Below are positions 6,403 to 11,129 of a DNA stretch of 11,159 nucleotides, in pieces. The notes beneath the pieces are model-generated. The model had not been told where the DNA came from, did no database searches, and was given only the letters and a program-made list of their open reading frames with translations. The stretch's first letter is position 1. Each line of letters begins with the position of its first letter. A program made the translations under genes and the position numbers. The DNA comes from Baffinella frigidus (Eukaryota > Cryptophyceae > Cryptomonadales > Baffinellaceae), in the NCBI GenBank assembly GCA_026770585.1, contig MU646345.1, positions 199,691 through 210,849 on the forward strand, read 5' to 3'.

Positions 6403-6504
6403 ACTAGGGGCCTAAAAAGATTAGGGGCCTGTAAAGACTAGGGGCCTTGAAAGACTTGGGGCCTATAAAGACTGAGGGCCTATAGAGACTAGGGGCCTAT
6501 AAAT
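6403..6504. repeat. 17-bp minisatellite, array 2 (six units)
   Basis: Exactly six 17-base units with more variants than array 1 (ATTAGGGG, ACTTGGGG, ACTGAGGG). The last unit ends AAAT instead of AAAG, which removes the AG that precedes exon copies B and D. It is preceded by TTGGTACATATTTTACA, similar to TTGGAACAAATTTTACA before array 3. Confidence 0.92.
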
Positions 6505-6572
6505 GTGGCATCTCGGCGTGGACGCCGCTGCACACGGCCGCGTTCCAGGGCCGCGCGCCCGTCGTCCAACTG
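6505..6572 (+). CDS. Ankyrin exon copy C (68 bases, junction AG lost)
   Basis: Reads G-I-S-A-W-T-P-L-H-T-A-A-F-Q-G-R-A-P-V-V-Q-L. One base change (GCG to ACG, A to T) separates it from A within the body. The 5' junction is AAAT/GTGGC in place of AAAG/ACGGC, so no acceptor AG exists at this spot; the nearest upstream AG is in the last minisatellite unit (CTAG). Donor GTATCA is kept at 6573. Most likely a duplicate with impaired splicing. Confidence 0.5.
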
Positions 6573-6662
6573 GTATCACTTAATCCATATTAACTGCATT
6601 AATTAATTAATTAATTGACTATGTTACTAAATTAATAGCGCCTCGTTGGAACAAATTTTACA

Positions 6663-6730
6663 ACTAGGGGCCTATAAAGACTAGGGGGCTATAAAGACCA
6701 AGGGCCTATAAAGACTAGGGGCCTATAAAG
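6663..6730. repeat. 17-bp minisatellite, array 3 (four units)
   Basis: Exactly four 17-base units with variants CTAGGGGGCTATAAAG and CCAAGGGCCTATAAAG. The array ends in AAAG directly before exon copy D (ATGGCATC). Confidence 0.92.
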
Positions 6731-6798
6731 ATGGCATCGCGGGCTGGACGCCGCTGCACGCGGCCGCGTTCCAGGGCCGCGCTCTCGTCGTCCAACTG
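6731..6798 (+). CDS. Ankyrin exon copy D (68 bases)
   Basis: Reads (D)-G-I-A-G-W-T-P-L-H-A-A-A-F-Q-G-R-A-L-V-V-Q-L with donor GTATCA at 6799. It differs from A by S to A, A to G, P to L and one silent change. The resulting DGIAGWTPLHAAA is closer to the general ankyrin consensus (D-x-x-G-W/x-TPLHAAA). This is either the older form or one shaped by selection. Length and phases are the same as copy B. Confidence 0.55.
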
Positions 6799-6918
6799 GT
6801 ATCACTTAACATCAAGTAATTAATTAACATAAATGAATTAATTAGTTTCACATGAATTAATTAATTAACAACCATTTATTTATTTATTGTCTATATTGAG
6901 AAATTAATAGCGTCTCTC

Positions 6919-7165
6919 TGAAACCTCGGCTGCGTTCCAGGGCCGCTACTGAAAACCCACAGCCCCCCCTGTTACGAAATCGGTAACAAACGACTCCGAT
7001 GGCAACTACAGGCGAAAACAAAACTAATCTCAAATTATCGTTTAAGACTGCTTTTATCTTCGTTTAGTCCCCAACGCTGTCTTTTAAACCCAAATTCGTT
7101 TTAAAAAGAATAGATGGACAGGGTGGGCAAAGGGTTGGCAGTAGCGTGTTCAAGTCGTCGAACTG
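6919..7165 (+). pseudogene. Ankyrin exon copy E, split by an insertion
   Basis: GCTGCGTTCCAGGGCCGC (to 6946) and, after a 197-base interruption, GTGTTCAAGTCGTCGAACTG followed by GTATTC (7166). The second half codes V-V-E-L in place of V-V-Q-L. The first part is preceded by GAAACCTCG in place of the W-T-P-L-H segment. The same altered start is shared with copy F, so the divergence predates the insertion. Confidence 0.6.
6947..7143. mobile_element. 197-bp insertion with inverted ends inside ankyrin exon copy E
   Basis: Ends TACTG...CAGTA (GCTACTG...CAGTAGC if the shared GC is counted). Inverted-end similarity continues: the first 28 bases from 6945 and the reverse complement of 7118-7145 agree at about 22 positions, including AACCC, GCCC and CCCTGT. 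The interruption splits the exon between GGCCGC and GTGTTC. If the flanking GC is a duplicated target it is only two bases long. It contains a TGTTAC/GTAACA stem near its left end and no open frame of note. Confidence 0.65.
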
Positions 7166-7194
7166 GTATTCATTAATCAATCTATAATTAATCA

Positions 7195-7299
<105 letters not shown>

Positions 7300-7328
7300 T
7301 ATATCAAGAAATGAATAGCGTCTCCCCG

Positions 7329-7365
7329 AAACTTCGGCCACGTTCCAGGGCCGGGTTCTCGTTGC
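7329..7365 (+). pseudogene. Ankyrin exon copy F (decayed)
   Basis: TTCGGCCACGTTCCAGGGCC then GGGTTCTCGTTG matches GCGGCCGCGTTCCAGGGCCGCGCTCTCGTCG of the other copies with several substitutions. It is preceded by AATAGCGTCTCC-CCGAAACT as in copy E. No donor or W-T-P-L-H motif remains. Confidence 0.5.
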
Positions 7366-7431
7366 ACCTTACTTCCGGTACAAACTCTTTACCAGCTCTG
7401 TTTCAAATATTCTTCGTTTTTTTTGAAAAAA

Positions 7432-7491
7432 TCCTGGTTGTAAATAGTGTATCGGTTTTTATAATAAAAAACTGGTTGTAAATTGTGTATC
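7432..7491. repeat. Direct repeat CTGGTTGTAAATNGTGTATC, two copies
   Basis: Copies near 7432-7452 and 7471-7491 are 39 bases apart, with one substitution (AAATAGTG versus AAATTGTG). Flanking AAAA/TTTT runs are also shared. The interval 7366-7580 has no recognisable gene. Confidence 0.75.
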
Positions 7492-7579
7492 AATATGGTT
7501 CCAGAAGGTCCCAGAGGTGAGCCCCAAAAGGTCCTCACCGCTGGATCCTTTCTCGATGAACAATAACGCCACAAGTCTT

Positions 7580-7623
7580 CACGCGTGAGCACCTTTCCAG
7601 CCCTGGAAAGGTGCTCACGCGTG
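7580..7623. repeat. Perfect 21-bp-arm inverted repeat (CACGCGTGAGCACCTTT family)
   Basis: CACGCGTGAGCACCTTTCCA followed by G (7580-7600) and its exact reverse complement (7603-7623), separated by CC only. The almost absent loop makes this prone to cruciform formation. It belongs with the second hairpin at 7688-7741, which uses the same 17-mer. Confidence 0.9.
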
Positions 7624-7687
7624 GGCTTCCTGGATCGTTTTGGTTTTAACAATCGTTTGAGAAGGCAGACTTCCCGGCAAAGGCGCC

Positions 7688-7741
7688 CACACGTGAGCAC
7701 CTTTCACTCGTGAGCCCCTTAGCAAAGGTGCTCACGCGTGA
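7688..7741. repeat. Second CACGCGTGAGCACCTTT hairpin
   Basis: CACACGTGAGCACCTTT (7688-7704) and AAAGGTGCTCACGCGTG (7725-7741) pair with one mismatch. The 20-base loop contains a third diverged direct copy (CACTCGTGAGCCCCTTA). Together with 7580-7623 the 17-mer occurs five times within 162 bases, in alternating orientation. Confidence 0.85.
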
Positions 7742-8037
7742 ATCCTTTTTGCATGAACAACCACGATGTTTCCTGAGGCGGGCCCTTCTCACGCGATTTC
7801 ACTCGAGAATGTTGGAGGAACCTAATTAGATGTGGGGTTGTAAGCATTTGTACTAGGATAGGGTATTCCAATCTCGTGACTGTGCTAATTTCGCAGAGTT
7901 ACGTGACCAATCTCACGAAAGTTACTACACAAATGTTACACCTCACTTTTAAATAGGCCCCTCTAGCATTTTCGTGTGGTTCCTGACGTAGTCCTCACAC
8001 GCACCGAAGCTATCATGTAGGTTACTAGGGGGAAACT
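7742..8037. other. No recognisable gene
   Basis: Mixed-composition sequence without a convincing open frame. It holds another diverged TCTCACGCGATTTCACTCG motif (7786-7804), a TTTAAATAGG stretch (7946-7955), and the isolated CGAAAGTTACTACACAAATG similarity to foldback B. The stretch AGGGGGGGGTTGGGGGTCCCCC (8041-8062) could form a hairpin or G-rich structure. Confidence 0.45.
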
Positions 8038-8080
8038 CGCAGGGGGGGGTTGGGGGTCCCCCGCCGCTGCTGCCTGGACG

Positions 8081-8389
8081 TATAAACCCTAAACCATAAA
8101 CCATAAACCATAAAACATAAACCATAAACCCTGAACCCCAAACCATAAACCATAAACCATAAACCATAAACCATGAACCCCAAACCCTCAACCCTGAACT
8201 CTGAACCTTGAACCCTGAAACCTGAAACCTGAATCCTGAACCCTGAACCCCAAACCCCAAACCCCAAACCCCAAACCCCAAACACCAAACCCTAAACCCT
8301 TCACCGTACACCCTAAACCCTAAACCCTAACCCCTGAACCCCAAACCCCAAACCCTAAACCCTAAACCCTACACCCTAAATCCTAACCC
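8081..8389. repeat. Degenerate CCCTAAA (telomere-like) tract, interstitial
   Basis: About 44 heptamer units in one orientation. They fall into sub-blocks: CCATAAA, then CCCTGAA/CCTTGAA/CCCTGAA, then CCCCAAA, then CCCTAAA proper. The block structure suggests variants that spread locally by unequal exchange. Ankyrin exon starts follow at once on the right (8394), so this is an interstitial tract and not a chromosome end in this assembly. Confidence 0.92.
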
Positions 8390-8393
8390 GCAG

Positions 8394-8588
8394 CTTCTGG
8401 AGAGCAGTGCGAGGCTGGAGGCGTCTCAATCCGAGAGCTCTCCGAGAGAGAAAAGAGAGAAACGTCCGTGGATTACCGATCCCTGTTGGGATTCACGGGT
8501 GTCTCGCCAAGAGAGAAATGTGCGCTTACGGACCCCTGTCCGGCCGCAGCTTCTGGAGAGCGGGGCGCGGCGAAACGTCGCGTGCTGA
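8394..8588 (+). CDS. Ankyrin exon starts 1 and 2 (LLES type) in one open frame
   Basis: After CCGCAG at 8393 the frame reads L-L-E-S-S-A-R-L-E-A, then a serine/glutamate/arginine stretch. It remains open for 52 codons to a second CCGCAG at 8549, followed by L-L-E-S-G-A-R-R-N-V-A-C and TGA (8586-8588). L-L-E-S-G-A-R-L-E-A is the end of one ankyrin helix plus the turn to the next. The rest of the repeat (GFTPLLVA) is missing in both copies. In the second copy GGGGCGCGG is joined straight to CGAAAC/GTCGCG, which looks like a deletion followed by a 5' splice site. A spliced gene using these pieces is possible but not demonstrable. Confidence 0.4.
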   Translation, partial: LLESSARLEASQSESSPREKREKRPWITDPCWDSRVSRQERNVRLRTPVRPQLLESGARRNVAC

Positions 8589-8623
8589 AATCCCCACGTG
8601 TGACCTGGCGTGTCAACCTGCAG

Positions 8624-8644
8624 CTTTTGGAGAGCGGGGCGCGT
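8624..8644 (+). pseudogene. Ankyrin exon start 3 (LLESGARL)
   Basis: CTGCAG followed by CTTTTGGAGAGCGGGGCGCG and TCTG, coding L-L-E-S-G-A-R-L before similarity is lost. Exactly 74 bases separate copies 2, 3 and 4. Confidence 0.55.
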
Positions 8645-8697
8645 CTGATGGAATTTATTGGGTGCCCATAAAATGACACCGAATCACCGCACCCCAG

Positions 8698-8736
8698 CTT
8701 CTGGAGAGCGGGGCGCGGCTGGAGGCGCGCGTCGCG
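8698..8736 (+). pseudogene. Ankyrin exon start 4 (LLESGARLEARVA)
   Basis: CCCCAG followed by CTTCTGGAGAGCGGGGCGCG, then G-C-T-G-G-A-G-G-C-G; reads L-L-E-S-G-A-R-L-E-A-R-V-A, the second-best copy after 9272. A one-base difference (GAC to GTC) replaces the conserved D. It is preceded by AAATGACACCGAATCACCGC, which recurs before copy 6. Confidence 0.6.
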
Positions 8737-8744
8737 CCACCAGC

Positions 8745-8921
8745 TCTCAGATCTCATCCGGAAGAGTATGCATGATGAGTACGATTTCGGGGATCTCCGA
8801 TCCGATTCCGGTGTATCTTAAGGCTCTAAATGAAGTCTAGATGGACGACTGTCTTATTTCTACCCTCAAGATCCACCAAAATCGTATTCATTATGAATAC
8901 TCGGCGGGATTAGATCGGGAG
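8745..8921. repeat. Imperfect inverted repeat between ankyrin copies 4 and 5
   Basis: AGATCTCATCCGG...AGTATGCATGATGAGTACGA on the left pairs with TCGTATTCATTATGAATACT...CCGGGATTAGATC-type sequence on the right. The symmetry continues inward (ATTTCGGGGATCT versus AGATCCACCAAAAT) to a centre near 8833. Arms are about 60 to 70 bases at roughly 75 to 80 percent match by eye. It occupies the gap that makes the spacing between copies 4 and 5 unusually long (277 bases), so it is probably a foldback insertion. Confidence 0.6.
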
Positions 8922-8974
8922 CAAATCCTCTTTGTTGAGACCCCTGATCTGTACCACACGTCAACCTGCAGCTG

Positions 8975-8992
8975 CTTCTGGAGAGCGGGCCT
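8975..8992 (+). pseudogene. Ankyrin exon start 5
   Basis: CAGCTG then CTTCTGGAGAGCGGGCC. An extra CTG follows the CAG compared with the other copies. The upstream CGTCAACCTGCAG matches that before copy 3, so the two are likely sister duplicates. A hairpin (GAATCGG.../...CCGATTC, 9007-9041) follows. Confidence 0.5.
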
Positions 8993-9127
8993 CGTGGTAG
9001 ATGGCGGAATCGGATACAGTGTTTTACAATGTACCCGATTCGCACCAGAAACACGCCGGAATCCGACCGCAGCAACGTGGGCTGTGTACCACGAAACACA
9101 AAATGATACCGAATCACCGCACTCCAG

Positions 9128-9142
9128 CTCCTGGAGAGCTCG
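9128..9142 (+). pseudogene. Ankyrin exon start 6
   Basis: ACTCCAG then CTCCTGGAGAGCTCG. The upstream AAATGATACCGAATCACCGC is nearly identical to that before copy 4, so exon start and intron tail were duplicated together. Confidence 0.5.
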
Positions 9143-9206
9143 TGGTGGATGGCGGCCGTGTTGGGATTGACGAGCGTCTTTTTCCGTGTCTCGTGTCCGG
9201 CGGCAG

Positions 9207-9224
9207 CTTCTGGCGAGCGCCATC
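9207..9224 (+). pseudogene. Ankyrin exon start 7
   Basis: CGGCAG then CTTCTGGCGAGCGCCATC; reads L-L-A-S-A-I. Lowest similarity of the eight, placed 65 bases before the best copy. Confidence 0.4.
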
Positions 9225-9271
9225 GCACACATGTATCTACACAGCCGATGACAGTAAAGATCCGGCGGCAG

Positions 9272-9358
9272 CTTGTGGAGAGCGGGGCGCGGCTGGAGGC
9301 GCGCGACGCGCAAGGCTTCACGCCCCTCCTCGTCGCCTGCCGCGCGGGAAACGTCCGC
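9272..9358 (+). CDS. Near-complete ankyrin-repeat exon (copy 8)
   Basis: After CGGCAG the frame reads L-V-E-S-G-A-R-L-E-A-R-D-A-Q-G-F-T-P-L-L-V-A-C-R-A-G-N-V-R. This carries the ankyrin hallmarks D-x-x-G-F/x-TPLL-x-A and A-G-N. If the exon ends at GGGAAAC before GTCCGC (9353), it is 81 bases and phase 0 at both ends, giving 27 residues; the missing six residues of a 33-residue repeat would come from the neighbouring exon. The GGGAAAC/GTNCG string recurs at 9547, 10707 and 10769, supporting it as a conserved 5' splice junction. The copy at 9527 repeats only the second half. No start codon or continuing frame is visible, so it can only be an internal exon. Confidence 0.65.
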
Positions 9359-9373
9359 CCCCCCCATGAATCG

Positions 9374-9467
9374 CTTCTTCTTTTTTGTCGTCTTGTTCTT
9401 GTTCTTCCTGTTCTTCTTGTTGTTGGTGATGTTGTTGTTCTTCTTCTTCTCCTTCTTCTTCTTCTTG
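9374..9467. repeat. TTC/TTG trinucleotide tract 1
   Basis: Pyrimidine-rich run of CTT, TTC and TTG triplets following CCATGAATCGCTTC. It occurs in the same position relative to the ankyrin second-half sequence as tract 2, and so was copied with it. Reading it as leucine/phenylalanine (+) or Glu/Gln (-) protein is not supported by context. Confidence 0.9.
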
Positions 9468-9526
9468 AGTACTCTCAAGCCTCAAAAAGCTGTGAGCCTC
9501 AACACCACTCACGTGTCTTGGGGGGG

Positions 9527-9559
9527 TTCACGCCGCTCCTCGTCGCGGGAAACGTCCGT
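9527..9559 (+). pseudogene. Second half of the ankyrin exon, detached copy
   Basis: TTCACGCCGCTCCTCGTCGC then GGGAAACGTCCGT; reads F-T-P-L-L-V-A-G-N-V-R. Compared with copy 8, nine bases (C-R-A codons) are missing, leaving the frame intact. There is no L-L-E-S-G-A start before it; instead GTCTTGGGGGGG precedes. It continues into CCCCCCCATGAATCGCTTC exactly as after copy 8. Confidence 0.6.
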
Positions 9560-9569
9560 GCCCCCCCAT

Positions 9570-9655
9570 GAATCGCTTCTTCTTCTTCTTCTTCTTCTTC
9601 TTCTTCTTGTTCGTCTTATTGTTGCTGTTGTTGTTGTTCTTCTTCTTCTTCTTTA
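9570..9655. repeat. TTC/TTG trinucleotide tract 2
   Basis: Starts with about ten pure CTT triplets and then a mixed TTG/TTC part. It is purer than tract 1, consistent with more recent expansion. Confidence 0.92.
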
Positions 9656-9758
9656 GTATTCTCAAACCTGGAGACGACTGTTCCAACAGTCCGTGAGCCT
9701 GATACCACTCAAGTCTCTTCGGGGATTCCTGCTACGACCCCCGCGCGGGAAACGCGGG

Positions 9759-9776
9759 CCCCCCCCCCCCCCCCCC
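9759..9776. repeat. C18 homopolymer
   Basis: Eighteen consecutive C after GGGAAACGCGGG, in the cassette position where other copies carry C6 to C9. Length is likely unstable and sequencing-sensitive. Confidence 0.95.
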
Positions 9777-9913
9777 TCCTCTCTCTCCATAGGTCCTTTA
9801 GGTTCTTCGAGCTCCCAACATAGGCGGACACCGGAGCTGGTTCTGCAGAAAAGCCATGGAATGCCACTCACTTCTCCTGGGGGGTCTTCAGCCCACCCTT
9901 GGCCTTTTCATAC

Positions 9914-9989
9914 AACCTACAAGTATGGGAAACTTTCCCATACGGGAAACGTTCCGTTCCCCGGGGAAACTTCCCCATACTTGTAGGTT
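9914..9989. repeat. Nested hairpins built from GTATGGGAAA/TTTCCCATAC
   Basis: The outer stem AACCTACAAGTATGGG (9914-9929) pairs exactly with CCCCATACTTGTAGGTT (from 9973). Inside, GTATGGGAAA-C-TTTCCCATAC forms a second perfect stem, and GTTCCCCGGGGAAAC is palindromic in its core. Further CCCGTATGGGAAAGGACCC follows. The string AACCTACAAG-GGGAAAC also occurs at about 10756-10772, beside an ankyrin-type junction. Confidence 0.8.
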
Positions 9990-10061
9990 TCCCGTATGGG
10001 AAAGGACCCTACGGTAGGCAATGGGGGGAACGTGGCACGTCCCCCCGACCGCGCGGACAAC

Positions 10062-10170
10062 GTGCGCGCCCCCACGCCAGGTCATGCGTGGGAACCTCAG
10101 AACGCGACGTTTCGTTTCGCGGTACTGAATGAGTGTGCGTCCCCCGAGGAATCGCAACCTTTCGTTCCGA
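10062..10170 (-). repeat. Left arm of a ~1-kb inverted repeat
   Basis: ACGCCAGGTCATGCGTGGGA, then ACCTCAGAACGCGAC, GTTTCGTTTCG, GGTACTGAATGAGTGTGCGT and GGAATCGCAACCTTTCG. It is the reverse complement of 11031-11130 with only a handful of differences. The opposite-strand reading corresponds to the intron-like stretch before the last ankyrin exon start, so this is an inverted copy of that intron and its flank. Confidence 0.85.
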
Positions 10171-10293
10171 GAATCTTCTTCTTCTACGTGATCACTCGCA
10201 ATCTCTGGAGATGAGTGATCCAAAAGTCTATGAGCCTTGACACGAGCCCGCCTCGCCCCCTCCCCCCGCGATACCACTCACATTAATAGGGTA

Positions 10294-10439
10294 ACGGCCT
10301 GAAAATGGGGTAGTCAGGCCTACGGCATTGCCTAGGACCTCCTACCGTAGGCCGAGACTTTTTGGTCCTAGGATCCCTCGGCCTACGGTAGGAGGTCCCA
10401 GGCAATGCCGTAGGCCCAACTACCCCATTTTCAGGCCGT
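10294..10439. mobile_element. Long-arm foldback element, 63-bp arms
   Basis: Arms 10294-10356 and 10377-10439 pair at 60 of 63 positions around a 20-base centre (ACTTTTTGGTCCTAGGATCC). Outer ends read ACGGCCTGAAAATGGGGTAG. All three mismatches are C with A on the + strand, so a minus-strand transcript would have G-U wobbles there and a gap-free 63-bp stem. The CCTACCGTAGGCC and CCTAGG motifs link it to family A cores. Flanks GTA-/-CAG show no clear target duplication. Non-coding. Confidence 0.88.
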
Positions 10440-10572
10440 CAGCCTATGAACATGGCTTGCGTCTTGTGAGTTTCCTGGTACAATTCAACGACCGTGCCCC
10501 CTCCCCCCCTGACTGAAAACCACGCACTTGTCTTGGGGGGGGGTCCTGCTACAACCCCCGCGCTGAAAACAT

Positions 10573-10601
10573 GCCCCCCCCCACCCTACCCCACCCCACC
10601 C
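10573..10601. repeat. C-rich tract with quadruplex potential on the minus strand
   Basis: CCCCCCCCACCCTACCCCAC then CCCACCCC: five C-runs of three or more separated by one or two bases. The minus strand therefore has adjacent G-runs with very short loops. It occupies the C-run position of the cassette family. Confidence 0.75.
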
Positions 10602-10704
10602 CTTCTCTGTTGAATGCCACTCACTTCGCATGGGGGGTTCCCATCCCACTTTAAAAAGAGAGAGAAAATCTTTGTTGAACAACCGTCGTGAGAGCTCGGT
10701 AGTT

Positions 10705-10805
10705 GGAAACGTGCGCTTCCCCTCCCACCCGAGGCGGGCCGTGGTCTTTTTATTAACCTACAAGCGGGAAACGTGCGCTTCCCCTCCCACTCGAGGCTGG
10801 CCGTG
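10705..10805. repeat. 62-bp-period direct repeat (GGAAACGTGCGCTTCCCCTC)
   Basis: 10705-10743 and 10767-10805 match at 37 of 39 bases. Both begin with the GGAAAC/GTGCG string that ends the ankyrin exon at 9272. Upstream of the second copy is CCTACAAGC. Confidence 0.85.
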
Positions 10806-10977
10806 ACGTGGCGGTCCGCGGGAGCAACGGGAAAGACGCTGTGCCGTTTCGAGTGTGTCTTTGGGACGTGCCAGTAGTAATTTTTTTTTCCGCCGGTACT
10901 AATTCCGGACGTGACAGTACTAACGTGGCGGTCCGTTTTTGGAGCCATTGATGCTTTCCCATGCACGTGACCGGCAG

Positions 10978-11028
10978 TTGGTGGTGCTGGAGCGGCCTCT
11001 GGGCGCGGGGGCGGACGTGGAAAGGACG
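10978..11028 (+). CDS. Possible ankyrin exon (LVVLERPLGAGADVE)
   Basis: After GTGACCGGCAG the frame reads L-V-V-L-E-R-P-L-G-A-G-A-D-V-E-R-T. This fits the last helix of one ankyrin repeat plus the turn and start of the next (consensus V-x-x-L-L-x-x-G-A-D-V). The second helix motif TPLH is absent. The frame continues open through GCDSWGDAHSF into sequence shared with the inverted repeat, where a donor cannot be fixed. It is diverged from the LLES copies and from exon A, so it is another ankyrin lineage or a chance resemblance. Confidence 0.4.
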
Positions 11029-11066
11029 AAAGGTTGCGATTCCTGGGGGGACGCACACTCATTCAG

Positions 11067-11129
11067 TACCACGAAACGAACCGTCGCGTTCTGAGGTTCC
11101 CACGCATGACCTGGCGTGGCGCGCGGCAG
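11067..11129 (+). repeat. Recurrent short intron-like sequence, copy 2
   Basis: CGAAACGAACCGTCGCGTTC-TGAGGTTCCCAC-GCATGACCTGGCGTG ending in CGGCAG. It matches the intron-like stretch 8571-8623 (CGAAACGTCGCGTGCTGAAATCCCCACGTGTGACCTGGCGTG...CTGCAG), although different exon starts follow. A third copy lies inverted at 10069-10128. Confidence 0.65.

Larger units (their letters stand above)
9317..9725. repeat. Tandemly duplicated cassette of about 200-210 bp
   Basis: Two full units begin at TTCACGCC (9317 and 9527), and a third, diverged one begins at ATTCCTGCTACGAC (about 9725). Order in each: ankyrin second half, GGGAAACG, C-run, ATGAATCGCTTC, TTC/TTG tract, AGTACTCTCAA/AGTATTCTCAA, GTGAGCCT, ACCACTCA-GTCTT-GGGG. 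Degenerate pieces continue to about 10630 (TTCTTCTTCTACG at 10174; CCACTCAC or similar at 9862, 10273, 10521, 10618). Confidence 0.8.

Noticed and set aside
6092-6730. 17-bp minisatellite as part of the coding sequence
   Set aside because: The unit length shifts the frame at each copy and frames meet TAG (GAC-TAG) repeatedly; intron sequence is the simpler reading.
7580-7741. CRISPR-like array (repeated 17-mer)
   Set aside because: Copies alternate in orientation, form hairpins and lack uniform spacers; the surroundings are eukaryotic.
7949-8311. Minus-strand frames rich in GLGFGVWGLGFGV-like repeats
   Set aside because: They are a translation of the CCCTAAA-type tandem tract, whose seven-base unit is open in all three frames on this strand; there is no independent sign of coding.
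8891-9478. Minus-strand 195-codon frame with lysine/asparagine-rich start, and a Glu/Gln-rich minus-strand frame at 9318-9512
   Set aside because: The low-complexity parts are read-outs of the TTC/TTG tract, and the rest is antisense to the ankyrin exon starts.
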